From: Astragalus membranaceus
Taxonomy: Eukaryota; Streptophyta; Magnoliopsida; Fabales; Fabaceae
Reading direction: 5' to 3'
Assembly (NCBI GenBank): GCA_039519185.1
Contig: CM076847.1
Coordinates: 73,357,247 to 73,421,246, forward strand
Length of the DNA: 64,000 nt
A program made the position numbers and the translations under genes. The notes under the pieces were generated by a model. The model searched no databases. It had not been told where the DNA came from and saw only the letters and a program-made list of their open reading frames with translations. This document shows, in pieces, positions 44,995-56,907 of the stretch. Every line of letters starts with the position of its first letter. Positions within the stretch are counted from its first letter, which is position 1.

Positions 44995-45997
44995 TGGAGA
45001 GGGAACAAAGGCAAATCACTTTGCCTGAGTTGCATTGCCACATGCATATGGTGGAGGAGACTGGTGAGTACGTTACAGATCGGGCGAGGCGTATTCAGGT
45101 AAAACTACTTTTACAATTATATATATTAATTAATGTTTATTATTTATATTAATAATTAGTTATTTATTTGTTGGGTTATTTTTTCAGGAGAGCTTCGAGG
45201 GTGGGATGGCTGAGTACCATCAGTCACAACAGGGCAGTGGGGCAGCTGTCGATCCAGTGGAGGAGGCTAGAGTAGCTCGTGATGTTTGGGAGAGAGCAGT
45301 TGGTCCCCAAAAGACTAATCGTCTGGTAGGATCAGGTGGTATTGGACCGGCTGCTTTTCGAACAAGCATTATTCCGAGTCTATCAAAGTCACATTCTGGA
45401 TCCTCGACTGGTCGCAATTATGTTCCCAATGCTGGTGAGTTGAATGAGGTTAGGCAATTGACGCAGCAACTGAGCGAGGCTCAGCGTCAGATTGCCGAGC
45501 GGCAGCCGCAAAGCGATCGGGAAATTCAGGCGATTCGGGATCGAAGTGAGCGGGAAATTCAGGCGATTCGGGAGCAGGCTAGGGTAGCTGAGGAGCGCAT
45601 GGAGGAGCGCTTTAAGTTCTTGCAGGATCAGATGGTGTCTAGCTTGAGGCCATCCTCATCAACATCCTACCCGCCGCCGCCACAGCAGCAGTACTACCAG
45701 CAGCAGTATGCACCCCAGTATCCCCCGCCGTATGCATCCCAATATCCCCCGCAGTATACACCGCAGTATGCGCCGCCATTCCAGCCATACCAGCAGCAAC
45801 ATCAGTCACCCCGCCAGCCATACCAGCAGCCCCAACATCAGTCACCCCTGATCCAGCCAAACCAGCAGTACCCCCAGCAGCGGTCACCCCCGCTGGACAT
45901 TGATCTTAATGTCCAAATGTCATCGCTCAGTGCTTTACTTCAAGATGATACATATTATAATAATGTTGATGACATTGACCGGCAGGCACCCCAATAG
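43827..45997 (+). CDS. TNPA-like En/Spm protein, five intact exons
   Basis: Exons 43827-44167, 44284-44416, 44537-44818, 44994-45098 and 45188-45997 all have GT-AG borders and keep frame, giving about 556 residues. Exons 2-4 carry the plant Ptta/En/Spm domain (SWKNWTEVRKDKDAN, CTWYPGEQAAVERVFHKRC, STWAEFNEYWEKDEGF, KKNRASEKGG). Exon 5 has a helical stretch with repeated REIQAIRD and a Pro/Gln/Tyr-rich tail. In En/Spm, TNPA binds the subterminal motifs and brings the ends together. No stop or frame break was found, unlike TNP2 next door. Intron 3 contains a long (TA)n tract (44930-44990). Confidence 0.85.
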
Positions 45998-46019
45998 CTT
46001 TAGATTATTTTATTTATTT

Positions 46020-46432
46020 GTCTGGATATTTTATTAATTGTCTGGATATTTTATTAATTGTATGGATATTTTTACTGCTTTTCCCAATTTTTATTTTTTT
46101 AAATTAAAAATTAATTAGTTATTGGATTTTATTTTTTTATCAATAATTAAAAAAATTAATATAATAATATATATTTTTAATTAAAACGATATTTTTAAAA
46201 AAATAAAATTTATTTTTAAAAATAATAATAATTTTTTTTAATTTAAATAATAATAATTAAAAATTTTTTTAATTAAAATAATAATAATTATTAAAATAAA
46301 AAAATAAACTTTATTTTTTAAAAATAATAATAATTTTTTTTAATTAAAATAATAATAATTAAATTTTTTTTTTTTAAAAATGTTTTTTTAAAAAAATTAT
46401 ATTCATTTTTTTTTTAAATAAAACGGGTGTTT
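46020..46432. other. AT-rich 3' flank inside the CACTA
   Basis: Strongly AT-rich with runs of AAATAATAAT. Nearly the same as 40440-40720, which shows a segmental copy within the element. No gene. Confidence 0.75.
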
Positions 46433-46680
46433 TGCGGCGGATAAGGGGTACTTTGCGGCGGATATTGGGTACTTTCCGGCGGATATATTGCGTCAAAATT
46501 TTGTCCCCTTTTCCGGCGGATTATCCGCCGCAAATTTGCGTTGGATTTTGCGGCGCCACTAAATCCGCCGCAACGCGTTTGCTTCGAGCTGGCTACCGGC
46601 GAAAAACTTCCGCCGCAAAGTCCAAATATCCGCCGCAAATTTGGCTTTTGCGGCGGATTTCGCCCGCCGCAAAGTCCAGC
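46433..46680. repeat. 3' subterminal GCGGCGGAT repeats of the CACTA
   Basis: About eleven copies of TTGCGGCGGAT or its inverse up to the TAGTG end; the likely binding region of the TNPA-like protein. Confidence 0.85.
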
Positions 46681-47001
46681 TTTTTTTGTAGTGAAACTAA
46701 GAGAAAGAAAAAGGAGAATGGACGCAGCAGATCTTATGAATATTCTTTGTCTCTGGAGCGTTCGATGCCAACCGCTCATACTTATAGCCTTAATCACCCT
46801 TTTATCCAAGCTTTTGGAAGCACTGCTTGCCCCTTTTCTTTTTATGTCCAACTTTTCTGACCCTAATTTTTGCCTGGATTGCCCTTTTGGGTTTTCAATC
46901 CACCGGGTCGCTTAATTTTGCCTAGGCCGCCCTTTCGGGTTTTCAACCTAGCGAGCTAATTCTTGCTTGGATCATCTTTCTCTTTTTTCTATATATTTCT
47001 T

Positions 47002-47835
47002 TTAGGCATAGTACTTCTTGACTGCATCTGAGTTCACTGGGAGTGGGAGGTCTTCACCATCCATTTTTGTGAGGATTAATGCCCCTCCAGAGAATGCTTT
47101 CTTCACCACATAAGGTCCTTCATAATTAGGGGTCCATTTTCCCCGGGAATCCTTTTGGATAGGCAGGATTTTCTTGAGCACTAGGTCCCCCTCCTGAAAC
47201 TGTCGAGGACGAACATTCTTCTCAAAAGCCTTCCTCATTCTTTGCTGGTACAACTGCCCATGGCACAGAGCGACTACTCTCTTTTCTTCAATGAGATTCA
47301 ACTGATCTAGACGAGCTTGAACCCATTCTGCATCTTCTAATTTGGTTTCCATTAGCACCCGTAGGGAGGGTATCTCGACTTCAATAGGGAGGACTGCTTC
47401 CGACCCATACACCAAAGAGAAGGGAGTTGCCCCGGTTGAGGTACGCACTAAGGTACGATACCCGTGCAAAGAAAAAGGAAGCATCTCGTGCCAATCTTTA
47501 TAGGTTACTACCATCTTTTGCACAATCCTCTTAATATTCTTATTGGCTGCTTCGACTGCCCCGTTCATCTTAGGACGGTATGGAGAAGAGTTATGGTGTT
47601 TGATTTTAAACTCTGTGCACAATTCTTTCATCATTTTACTATTCAGATTGCTACCATTGTCCGTGATGATTTTATCCGGGAGACCATAGCGACACACCAG
47701 GTCCTTCTTTACAAACTTGGCAACCACAGAACTGGTTATGCTGGAATATGAAGCAGCTTCAACCCATTTGGTGAAGTAATCAATTGCAACTAGGATGAAG
47801 CGGTGCCCGTTTGACGCCTTGGGCTCTATGGGACC
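47002..47835 (-). pseudogene. Ogre integrase core and tail (part after hAT insertion)
   Basis: Minus-strand frame with the DDE set: AIDYFTKWVEA, IITDNGSNLNSKM and NGAVEAANKNIKRIV, then the tail GDLVLKKILPIQ, GKWTPNYEGPYVVKKAF and SDAVKKYYA at the stop. It is separated from the zinc-binding part by a hAT transposon. After the ATGGGACC duplication the sequence joins cleanly, so the integrase was whole before the hAT entered. Confidence 0.88.
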
Positions 47836-50232
47836 TAGGCATGGCAACGAAACCCATACCCGCGGGGACCGAACCAAACCCGCCCCGATTTGACGGGTTT
47901 TCCCCGCTTTGACTGGGTTTGGGTTTGGGTTTGGGTTTTCCCCGAAATTGAAAAACGGGGATGGGACGGGTAATGGGGATATAGGTCCCGTCCCCGAACC
48001 CGTCCCCGAATATGGGAATTACATTAATACCCCTCCAAAATTAGAAACCCTAAAAACACAAACACCCTAACCTAACACACAGTAACACACTAACGGCGCA
48101 GTAACACAAACACTCTGCGCCTCCGTTCTCTTTCTCTCCAATCCCCTAACCTAACACAGTAACACAAACACTCTGCGCCTCCGTTCTCTCCAATCCCTCT
48201 CTCACTCCGTCTCTGCGCCTCCTCACAGCGCCTCTCTGCGCCTCTCACTCAGTCACTCTCACGGCGCCTCCATCCCTCTCTCACTCTCACACAGCGCCTC
48301 TCTCACCCTCTTCTTCGATTTAACCCAGGTACGATTGCAGCACTAATTTTTTTAAGGTTCAATCATAATGAAACATGTTGTTATAATTGTTAACCCGGAA
48401 TTTTCATCAATAATTTTTTAAGGTTCAATCATAATGAAACATGTTATAAGGAAGCATGTGAATTTCATGGTTTGTTTTGGAATGTTTACTTAAACCTCTG
48501 TAATTGATTTTTTAAAGATATAATATGTAAGATGGTTTATCATAGATAAAGGGTCAAGGAGAGGAACCTTTTACTATTTTGTTTGGTCAGCATTCACATT
48601 TCCTTTGTAGCCTAGCAGTCAGTATATGGTGTTGTTCAAATAGTAGGTCCATTTAGTGGTGTGTGTGTGTATTTTTATGTTGCTGGACTGTTGTGTGTGG
48701 GCTGCTTATTTGGCAATCTATTTTGTTGTAATATCAGTAACAAACCTGTACTGTGTGTGGGCATCTTGCACTTCTTTTGCACTGTGCAGCCATTGTGCTG
48801 TCATGCCTTAATAAATTTCTTTTGATTATTAAAGAAAGGAAATAGAAGAAAGCAATTAGGCTTGGCAACATAGAGTTACAGATTAAAATTTGAAAACTGG
48901 TTGTTATAATCTGCTTTAATCTTGCTGTATCTGTACAATTTGCTTTATCTGGTTGCTATAATCTCCTTTAATCTCCTTTAATCTTGCTGTATCTTGCTGT
49001 ATTTGTAAAATTTTGATATTCCCATTGTTATTGCCTTATTGGTTTTGTAATTTGAACAACTTAACAGGAAATTGACATGGACAAAGTTGGTATTTCTCAA
49101 CCACTCATTTCACAAGAAAGTGCACACCAACTAGCTCCTGGTTTGGAAGGAAGTTCCAACCCTACACCTAATGGTCTCAATATATCACCAACTGAAACAT
49201 TTGAAACACCTAATAGTTTTGCTTTATAAGATTGATTGTGAATTGTGATGCTGTGAAGAAATAGTTTTGCTTTTGAAGTTCTAACTTGTTATCATTTTGC
49301 TTTGTTTGCAGTTCTGGGATATGGCTCTCTAGCTTTAGCTTTTATAGATTCAGTCTTGTATTGACTAAATGCTCCCTAGAAATAGGAGAATATTTGTTAT
49401 TTTGGTTAGGTTTTCTTACAAGCTGATTTTTATATATGCAGTAGCATTTCTTGAAGCTAAAGTGTGGATTCTGTGCTGGTAAATTACTACAATGACAAAG
49501 GCCATTATTCTATGCTGGTTACACTATTCATAACCAGTTTATATCATGTTTCGATTGATATTTGGTACTACGAGAAATTGTGGTTTCCTTCATGATTGTC
49601 AACAAGGATATATTTACCAGCAGAAGTTTAGTCTGGTGAACATAAAACTAAAATGGGTGAAAGATAGGACATTGGATGCTGTTGTTGCTGGTCAAAGGGA
49701 TCTTAAGGCAGCTGGTTTCCTTGTTTCAATCATTTATTCTTCTTCTGGATGTTGTCTTCCTTGTTTCAATCAGTTATTCTTCTTGCGTCTTTATTGTTTT
49801 AGGATTTTACCCCAGATACTGGGAGATATGATGTAATATGGATTCAATGGTGCATTGGTCATCTCACTGATGATGATTTTATTGCTATACGTTGACATTT
49901 TGGATAATTGATATTTTGGTTATATGTTGTAGTATTGCATTGATTTTATGTTGTGTTAAATTTCGGGTTTGGGGTGGGTTTGGGTGTGGGATAAGTTTTG
50001 GGTTTGGGGGCGGGTTCGGGTTTGGGTTTGGGACAGGTAAAAACTACTTTTAAATTTTAAAAAATGAATTCCACTGCGGGGACGGGGATTCCCGAACCCA
50101 ACGGGTTCGGGGATGGGGATCAATTCTTCATCCCCGTTGGGTTTGGGACGGGGAACGGGGATGAATATGGGAATCGGGGATGGGGATGGGGAATGTTAAA
50201 CCCGTCCCCGCCCCGCCCCATTGCCATGCCTA
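47836..50232. mobile_element. hAT transposon, 2397 bp, non-autonomous
   Basis: Inverted ends TAGGCATGGCAA are perfect over 12 bp, and ATGGGACC is duplicated on both sides (47828-47835, 50233-50240), the 8-bp size diagnostic of hAT. Both subterminal regions are full of CCCCG, GGGTTTGGG and CGGGGA words. The middle has no BED finger or hAT dimerisation motif; a short ORF at 49077 may be the first exon of a lost transposase. It split the Ogre integrase. Confidence 0.9.
49077..49229 (+). CDS. 50-residue ORF in hAT, possible transposase N-terminus
   Basis: Reads MDKVGISQPLISQESAH then a Ser/Pro/Thr-rich stretch and stops. It follows a polypyrimidine-AG acceptor-like site (TTAACAGG near 49063). 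hAT transposases often begin with a low-complexity Ser/Pro-rich segment before the BED finger, so it may be a leftover. Function is not shown by sequence. Confidence 0.35.
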   Translation: MDKVGISQPLISQESAHQLAPGLEGSSNPTPNGLNISPTETFETPNSFAL

Positions 50233-52864
50233 ATGGGACCAATGACATCCATGCCCCACAATGAAAATGGCCAGGGTGCAGTCATGACATTTAACGAAGC
50301 CGGTGGCACGTGTATGTGATCGGCATAAATCTGGCATTTGTGGCACTTTCTTACAAAACTGTAGCAGTCTGCCTCCATCTGCAGCCAATAGTAGCCAGCC
50401 CTTAATATCTTCCTTGCCATAGTATGCCCGTTGGAATGGGTTCCGAACGAGCCCTCATGCACCTCTCTCATGATCCTTTCTGCTTCCTCCTTTGCCACAC
50501 ACCTAAGGAGTACCTTATCATGATTCCTCTTGTAAAGCACCTCGCCGCTCAGGAAGAAATTCATTGACAGTCTTCTAAGCATTCTTTTATCATTTTCCGA
50601 TGCCCCTGGAGGATACTCTCTGTCCAGGATATACTGCTTGATGTCATGATACCAAGGTTTATCATCTCCGCTATCTTCAATTGCTGCGCAGGAGTAGGAG
50701 TGTGCCGGCAAACCTCGATGTTGGATTCTGATCCGGGTCAAGTTCTTATCACAATTGATATTAAACATTGAAGCTAAAGTGGCCAGTGCATCAGCCAACT
50801 GATTCTCTCTGCGAGGAAGATGTTGAAACGTGATTTCTTCGAAGGACTCAACCAATTCTCGGATGTAGTCTCTGTACAGTATCAACTCAGGATCTCTGGC
50901 TTCCCAATCTCCGTTCACTTGATGGATAACTAAGGCCGAGTCTCCATACACATCTAATCTTTTAACTTTCCAGTCTAGAGCTGCCTGAATACCCAGAACA
51001 CATGCCTCGTACTCCGCAATATTATTTGTGACATAGAAGCTCAATCTAGTAGTGAATGGTATGAAGTGATTGTCAGGGGACACCAACACTGCCCCAGCCC
51101 CGTGCCCATAACTGTTGGAAGCACCGTCAAACACTACTCTCCACCTTTCATTCTCTGGGGATCTTCCTTCTTCAAATAAAGCCAGAATGTCCTCATCTGG
51201 GAAATCACACTGCATCGACTGATAATCTTCAATAGGCTGATGTGCCAGGTACTCAGCTAGCGCACTACCTTTGATGGCCTTTTGAGTGACATAAAGAAGA
51301 TCATATTCTGACAACTGCATCTGCCATCTCGCAATTCTTCCTGTAAGCGCAGGCTTCTCGAAGATATACTTGATGGGATCCATCTTTGACACCAACCAGG
51401 TATTGCCTCAAGCGATGAGCAGCCCAAGCCAAGGCGCAACAAGTCTTTTCTAGTAACGAGTACCTCGTCTCACAATCGGTGAACTTCTTTCTCAGATAAT
51501 AAATTGCGTGCTCTTTCTTGCCAGTTTTGTCATGTTGTCCTAACACACAACCCATTGAATTTTCTAGCACGGTCAGGTACAGGATCAAAGGTCTGCCATG
51601 CACCGGAGGCATTAAAACAAGCGGATCTTGCAGGTATTTCTTAATCTTCTCGAAAGCTTCTTGGCAATCATCATTCCACCTAGTCTCTCGATTCTTGCAC
51701 AGCAATTTGAAAATCGGCTCACATGTGGCAGTTAACTGGAAGATAAACCTGGAAATGTAGTTCAGTCTTCCGAGAAAACCCCGAATTTCTTTTTCGGTCT
51801 TAGGAGTAGGCATCTCGAGAATTGCACGCACTTTATCTGGGTCAACCTCTATCCCCTTTTGACTGACAATGAACCCCAATAGTTTTCCTGATCTCACCCC
51901 AAAGGTGCATTTAGCCGGATTTAACCCGAGCTTGAACTTTCTCAACCGTTCAAAGAGCTTCCGCAAATTAACAACGTGCTCTTCATCTGTTTGCGATCAT
52001 ATCGTCCACGTACACCTCGATCTCTTTGTGCATCATATCGTGGAATAACGTGACCATAGCTCTTTGGTAAGTAGCGCCGGCATTCTTCAACCCAAACGGC
52101 ATGACCTGATAGCAGAACGTTCCCCAGAGAGTTGTGAAAGTAGTCTTCTCCATATCCTCAGGAGCCATTTTAATCTGATTATACCCCGAATACCCGTCCA
52201 TGAAGGAGAAAAGGGAGTGCTGTGATGTGCTGTCTACTAGGACATCAATATGAGGCAAGGGAAAATCGTCTTTGGGACTGGCACGATTCAGATCTCTGTA
52301 ATCAACACACATTCTAACTTTTTCATCCTTTTTGGGCACTGGCACAATGTTAGCAACCCACTGTGGATACTTGGCTACGGATAGGAAACCAGCGTCAAAC
52401 TGTTTCTTCACTTCGTCTCTGATCTTTAAAGACATCTCGGGCTTCATCCTCCTTAACTTCTGTTTAACCGGAGGGCACTCAGGCTTGACTGGCAGCTTGT
52501 GCCCCACTATATCAGTATCTAACTCGGGCATATCTTCATACGACCATGCAAAGACATCAATGTAGTCACGCAGGAGTTGAACCAACTTCTCATGCTCACT
52601 CTTCTTCATTGAAGTGCCAACCTTGACTTCTTTCTTTTCGCCCTCTGTGCCTAAATTGATGATCTCAATAGTTTCCCCATGTGGCTGAATAACCTTTTCT
52701 TCTTGCTCAACCATTCTCATCAATTCCGGTGGAGTTTCCCAGTCATCCTCAGCATCCTCCTCAGCTTGATTAACGGGGTAATCAAAATTAACATATGAAC
52801 CGCTGGCATCATTATTTTTAGAGGTATTCATTTTAGATCTGCATTTGCGGGAATAGAAAAGCAA
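50233..52864 (-). pseudogene. Ogre RT, RNase H, second RNase H and integrase HHCC
   Basis: Minus strand. Reverse transcriptase (52864-51983): VRMCVDYRDLNRASPKDDFP, FMDGYSGYNQIKM, active site EVYVDDM. RT thumb and RNase H (51966-51301): GKLLGFIVSQKGIEVDPDK and LTVLENSMGCVLGQHD. Second, archaeal-type RNase H typical of Tat elements (51395-50233): WRVVFDGASNSYGHGAGAVL, NNIAEYEACVLG, HLPRRENQLADALA. Integrase zinc-binding part: HEGSFGTHSNGHTMARKIL and KCHKCQI. Frame shifts near 51975 and 51390 break the polyprotein. In an active element this makes cDNA in virus-like particles. Confidence 0.9.
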
Positions 52865-53041
52865 TGAACAAGCAAAAATAGAGACACAAAATGAAGACGC
52901 AAAAAGCTATTTTTATTCATTTGAGAATTCAAAACTACATTTTATTGATAGATGATATCCAAAAGAAAACATGCATGCCCCTATGAAAATGTCCTAAGGC
53001 CTTGGGCAGAGCCAAAGGATTTGCATTACAAAGACCATTAC
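52839..53041 (-). other. Ogre intron between protease and reverse transcriptase
   Basis: After the protease frame comes a donor GTAATG (53041) just before an in-frame stop; after 203 bp a pyrimidine-rich stretch ends in AATGCAG (52839). Splicing phase is 2 on the left and the remaining base on the right completes a codon in the RT frame, so removal keeps one frame. An intron at exactly this place is a known Ogre trait. Confidence 0.75.
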
Positions 53042-56000
53042 TTTGAAATGAAAACAATAGGGAAATCAACGATCTTCCAGTTGCCAATTTCTTCTCCTGC
53101 CACACTGCGACGAACCAGGCCTCGATCCTCGCCTTCTTCAACTAACTCTTCCTCGATGACAGCTATCTGATTAGGGTTCAGCATGCCAGCACTCCTGAAA
53201 TTCCGTTTGAGGTCATCTATGGGGACCATCACTAATCGGGGCTCTCTCCCCTGAAGCCTAGCCAATCTCTTCTCACGCTTTTCCTCAGCCATTCTTCTCT
53301 TATCAGCTGGAGTGGGCCAATAACCTAACCCACGTCTGTCCTTGTATTCTCGCGGATGCACGGGTGACAGAATTCCTTGCTCAGATCTTCCTAGCCTCTT
53401 CCCAATCTGATAGCCACTCTTCAGCATAACTTTTGCTACCATAATATCAGCCTTGGACCACTTGGGTACCGGTACTGGGGATTCTTCACTTACGAACACA
53501 GCGTTCGCAATTTGAAAGGCGGATTCGAGGGATTCCTCTGCAGCTTCAATATAATGAGAGGGGATAGGTTTGCTGATTGTGAACTCTTCCTCCCCACAAA
53601 CAACTACAAGCTTATCGTCGACTATAAACTTGAGTTTTTGGTGAAGTGTTGAAGGGACAGCGCCTGCTGCATGGATCCAAGGTCTCCCCAAGAGGCAGCT
53701 GTATGAGGATTCAATATCCATAATTTGAAAAGTCACACAGAACACCTCGGGCCCTAATTGCATTGGGAACTCCATTTCCCCTATGACTTCTTTCTTAGAC
53801 CCATCAAAGGCTCTGATCAGGGTTGAGCTGGGTTTCATGTAGGAACAATCCACCTCTAACTTGTTCATCGTTGATCTGGGCATAACATTCAATGAGGATC
53901 CATTGTCAATGAGAACCCTGGAGAGTGTATATTCACCGCACTTCACTGAGATATGCAACGCCTTATTGTGCCCCTTCCCCTCTGGGGTGAGCTCATCATC
54001 AGTGAAAGTAATGTAATTAGATGCAATGATGTTCCCAACTATACCATCCAATTGATTGACAGTAATATCTTGGGCGACATGGGCCTCGTTCAGCACTTTA
54101 ACCAAGGCGTCACGGTGGGCTTCTGAGTTTAGTAGTAGGGACATGATGGAAATTTTGGCTGGGGTGTGGTGTAGCTGGTCCACCACTTTGTAGTCGCTCT
54201 GCCGCATCATCTTCAAGAATTCAGCAACCTCTGGGTCTGACACCTTCCTATTTATCACAGGCTCCGGCTCTACATTCTTTCCTTTTCGGATTCTCTCTTC
54301 TGTTGCCTTAGAAGGATCCTCTTCTTGAGCTTGGGGAACATACACACGCCCACTTCTAGTTACCCCACTACTTCCTGCAATATTGGTGACGTCAAGAGCA
54401 GCTCGAGATCTCGGAGCTGGAATTGGCACACTGTAGCTCCATGGGACATCAGTGTTCTTCTGGCTAGGAGCTGGAACTGGGATCACAATAGTCTTTGGTC
54501 TTGCCACAGCCGAATTCCGACTGTATGGCACCTTGATAGGTCTCTGCACATCTCTGCCCCCTTCTGATTTGAGGGTCAGAACATCCTCCTCTCTCCCCTG
54601 TATACCCACCTGGATGATGTGGCGGTCCATCAGATCCTGTAACAACACCTTGAATGCTTCACATGCTCCTACACAGCTGACATTAACACAAGCTCCTTTC
54701 TGAACGCAACCCATCCTAATAATCCCGCATTTACACAATTCTGCATGAATGATTTCTAGGGGGGTCTGAATATCTTCAACTGATCTGATTAGGGACTGCT
54801 CTTTCATATCCATGATTGCATTAGTGGCATGCTTCCCATGACCAGGCAGCGGGTTAGTCGTGATATTTGGATCCTCCTGCTTGAAAGTTATGCCTTTTTT
54901 GTCTATCAAGTCCTGCACCACTATCTTGAAGGCTTTGCAATCTTCCACAACGTGCCCAACTGCCCCTTCGTGGAAGGCACGGGTACTATTGGGGTTGTAT
55001 CCTCTGAAGTAAGGTGGTTGAACAGGTTTCATGGGTCTTGTATTGATGAGCTTATTGGTGACGAGGTAGTTGAATAGGTCTGTGTATGACATGGGAATTG
55101 GGTCAAAGGTTGTTCTGTTTTGATATGTCCTTTGGTGGTTGTTTTGGTTGTTGTTTTGGAATCGATGGGCTGTTTGTGTGGGTGTGGGGACTGGGATGTT
55201 GGGTGGCTGGTATGGTGTGCTGATAGTGATGGTATTGGTTTCCCCCTCTTTCTTTTTGGGAAAGCCGGGGAATGGCTTCTTTTGGGAACTTGTGTTACTT
55301 GTGGACCCCTGTGCAATCTTTCCACTTCTCAATCCGTTCTCCAATCTCTCTCCCACAATCACCACATCTGAAAAATTGGATGATGCACTGCTGATCAGAC
55401 GATCATAATATAGCGGTGGTAAGGTTTCCATGAACATAGAAACCAATTCTTTGTCTAAAAGAGGAGGTGTGACTTGTGCGGCCAAAGCCCTCCATCGCTG
55501 GGCGTACTCCTTGAATGATTCATTTTCCTTCTTGCTCATATTCTGCAGCTGTGTTCGGTCCGGCTCCATGTCCGTATTATATTGATACTGCTTGAGGAAT
55601 GCATCTGCTAAATCCTTCCAGCAACGGACTTGGGATGGCTCTAACTTCATATACCAATTAAGGGATGCCCCGGCAAGGCTATCTTGGAAGCAATGGATTA
55701 GCAATTTGTCATCACGGGAGTAGGTAGACATCTTCCTACAATACATCGTTAAGTGACTCTTTGGGCAGGTCGCACCTCTGTACTTGTCAAAATCGGGGAC
55801 CTTGAATTTTGGCGGCAACACCACATCAGGAATAAGGTATAAGTCTATGGCCTCCCTTGCCCTGAAGCCAAAGCCTTCAATCATTCTTAGTCTTTCTTCT
55901 AACATCTGGAACTGCTCTCTTGTCTGCTGGTGCTCAGCGGAATAGACTTACGGGGAATGACTTACACCATAAGGAGGTGGAGGCATTGAGTGCTGAACCT

Positions 56001-56541
56001 GGGGGTAAACGGAGTTTCCAGATACGAAACCTTGAGTCTGTGGAAAGGCAGCTGGCTGTGGACTGAGGTTCTGAGGAGTAGGCTGAGGTATAACAATTGT
56101 ATGTGGGATCTGAACCTGGGGTTCACCAGCCATTCCTTCTGACCCGACAGACGTTGGCCGTACATTCTCGTCTATTGCCCCGGGACCAGCTCTTGGGTTA
56201 TCCCCTTGATTTGAGGGACTATAACCCAAAGGAAGGCCATAAGGAGGCCACTGAGCAGCTTGAAAGTCATTTCCATTTTTCAAGGACAACAGGAGTCTCA
56301 TCATCTCGCTCATCTGTGCCTTCATGGCATTCATTTCATTTCTCAACTCAGGATCACCTTGACTGGAGCTACCAAGAGCTGAATGGTTCTGATTCTGTAC
56401 CTCGGGGCCTTGGCTTGTTCCATTTCCATTCTCTGAGCCTGAAGCTGGAGGATTCTGATTCTCTGGCTGAGGTTGATCGGGGTCACTCAAAATTGCCATT
56501 CCTCTGGCCTTTGAACGTGTCCAATACGGATGTGGTCGCAC
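53038..56541 (-). CDS. Ogre gag-protease frame with one stop
   Basis: Starts at 56541 (MRPHPYWTRSKARGM), has an in-frame TAA at 55948, then runs open from 55947 to the intron. Gag: MNAMKAQMSEMMRLLLS helix, capsid region SRDDKLLIHCFQDSLAGASL, WKDLADAFLKQYQYN, NESFKEYAQRWRALAAQV. Protease near 53950-53600: RVLIDNGSSLNVMPRS and CLLGRPWIHAAGAVPS. A Gly-rich patch (SGYQIGKRLGRSEQG, DRRGLGYWP) lies before the end. In active elements gag packages the RNA and the protease matures the polyprotein. Confidence 0.88.
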
Positions 56542-56907
56542 CAGCTTGCCTTATCTTCTGTTTGAGTTGAAAACATTTTTATAAGCAAAGGAGCAAATTA
56601 ATGAATGCAATGTAATGCACATGATTTTTTTTATGTTATTTGTTATTTATTGCCGGGAATCACTGTGCAACTTGCTCTTGTCGTAGGTGTATGTTCGAAT
56701 ATTTTCAAAAACATGACGCGGCTGGGGTCAACAAGTGAGATAAACGTACTTCATTCAAGCATCATATCTTTAATCATTCCAAGAACAAGATACAATATCC
56801 TTAAATGTGCAATACAACGCTTTGAAAAGAAAAACACAACATCCTTTAAGAAAAGAAAAATTACAATTTCCTAGTGAACATTCTAAAAAAAAAGGGAAAA
56901 TTTAAAT
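56542..56907 (-). other. spacer between Ogre ORF1 and gag
   Basis: About 366 bp with no long ORF. In Ogre elements ORF1 and gag are separate frames, so a short untranslated gap is expected. Confidence 0.6.

Larger units (their letters stand above)
39309..46693 (+). mobile_element. CACTA (En/Spm) transposon, 7385 bp, composite
   Basis: Starts CACTACAAGAA and ends TTTTTTGTAGTG, with the 3-bp target duplication AAA on both sides (39306-39308, 46694-46696). Both ends are packed with TTTGCGGCGGAT or its inverse. The element holds an inverted duplication (39718-40320), an internal copy of the 3' subterminal region (about 40380-40900), an internal copy of the 5' subterminal region (about 40860-41120), a partial TNP2 gene and an intact TNPA-like gene. 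It sits in the 3' non-coding region of Ogre. Confidence 0.93.
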
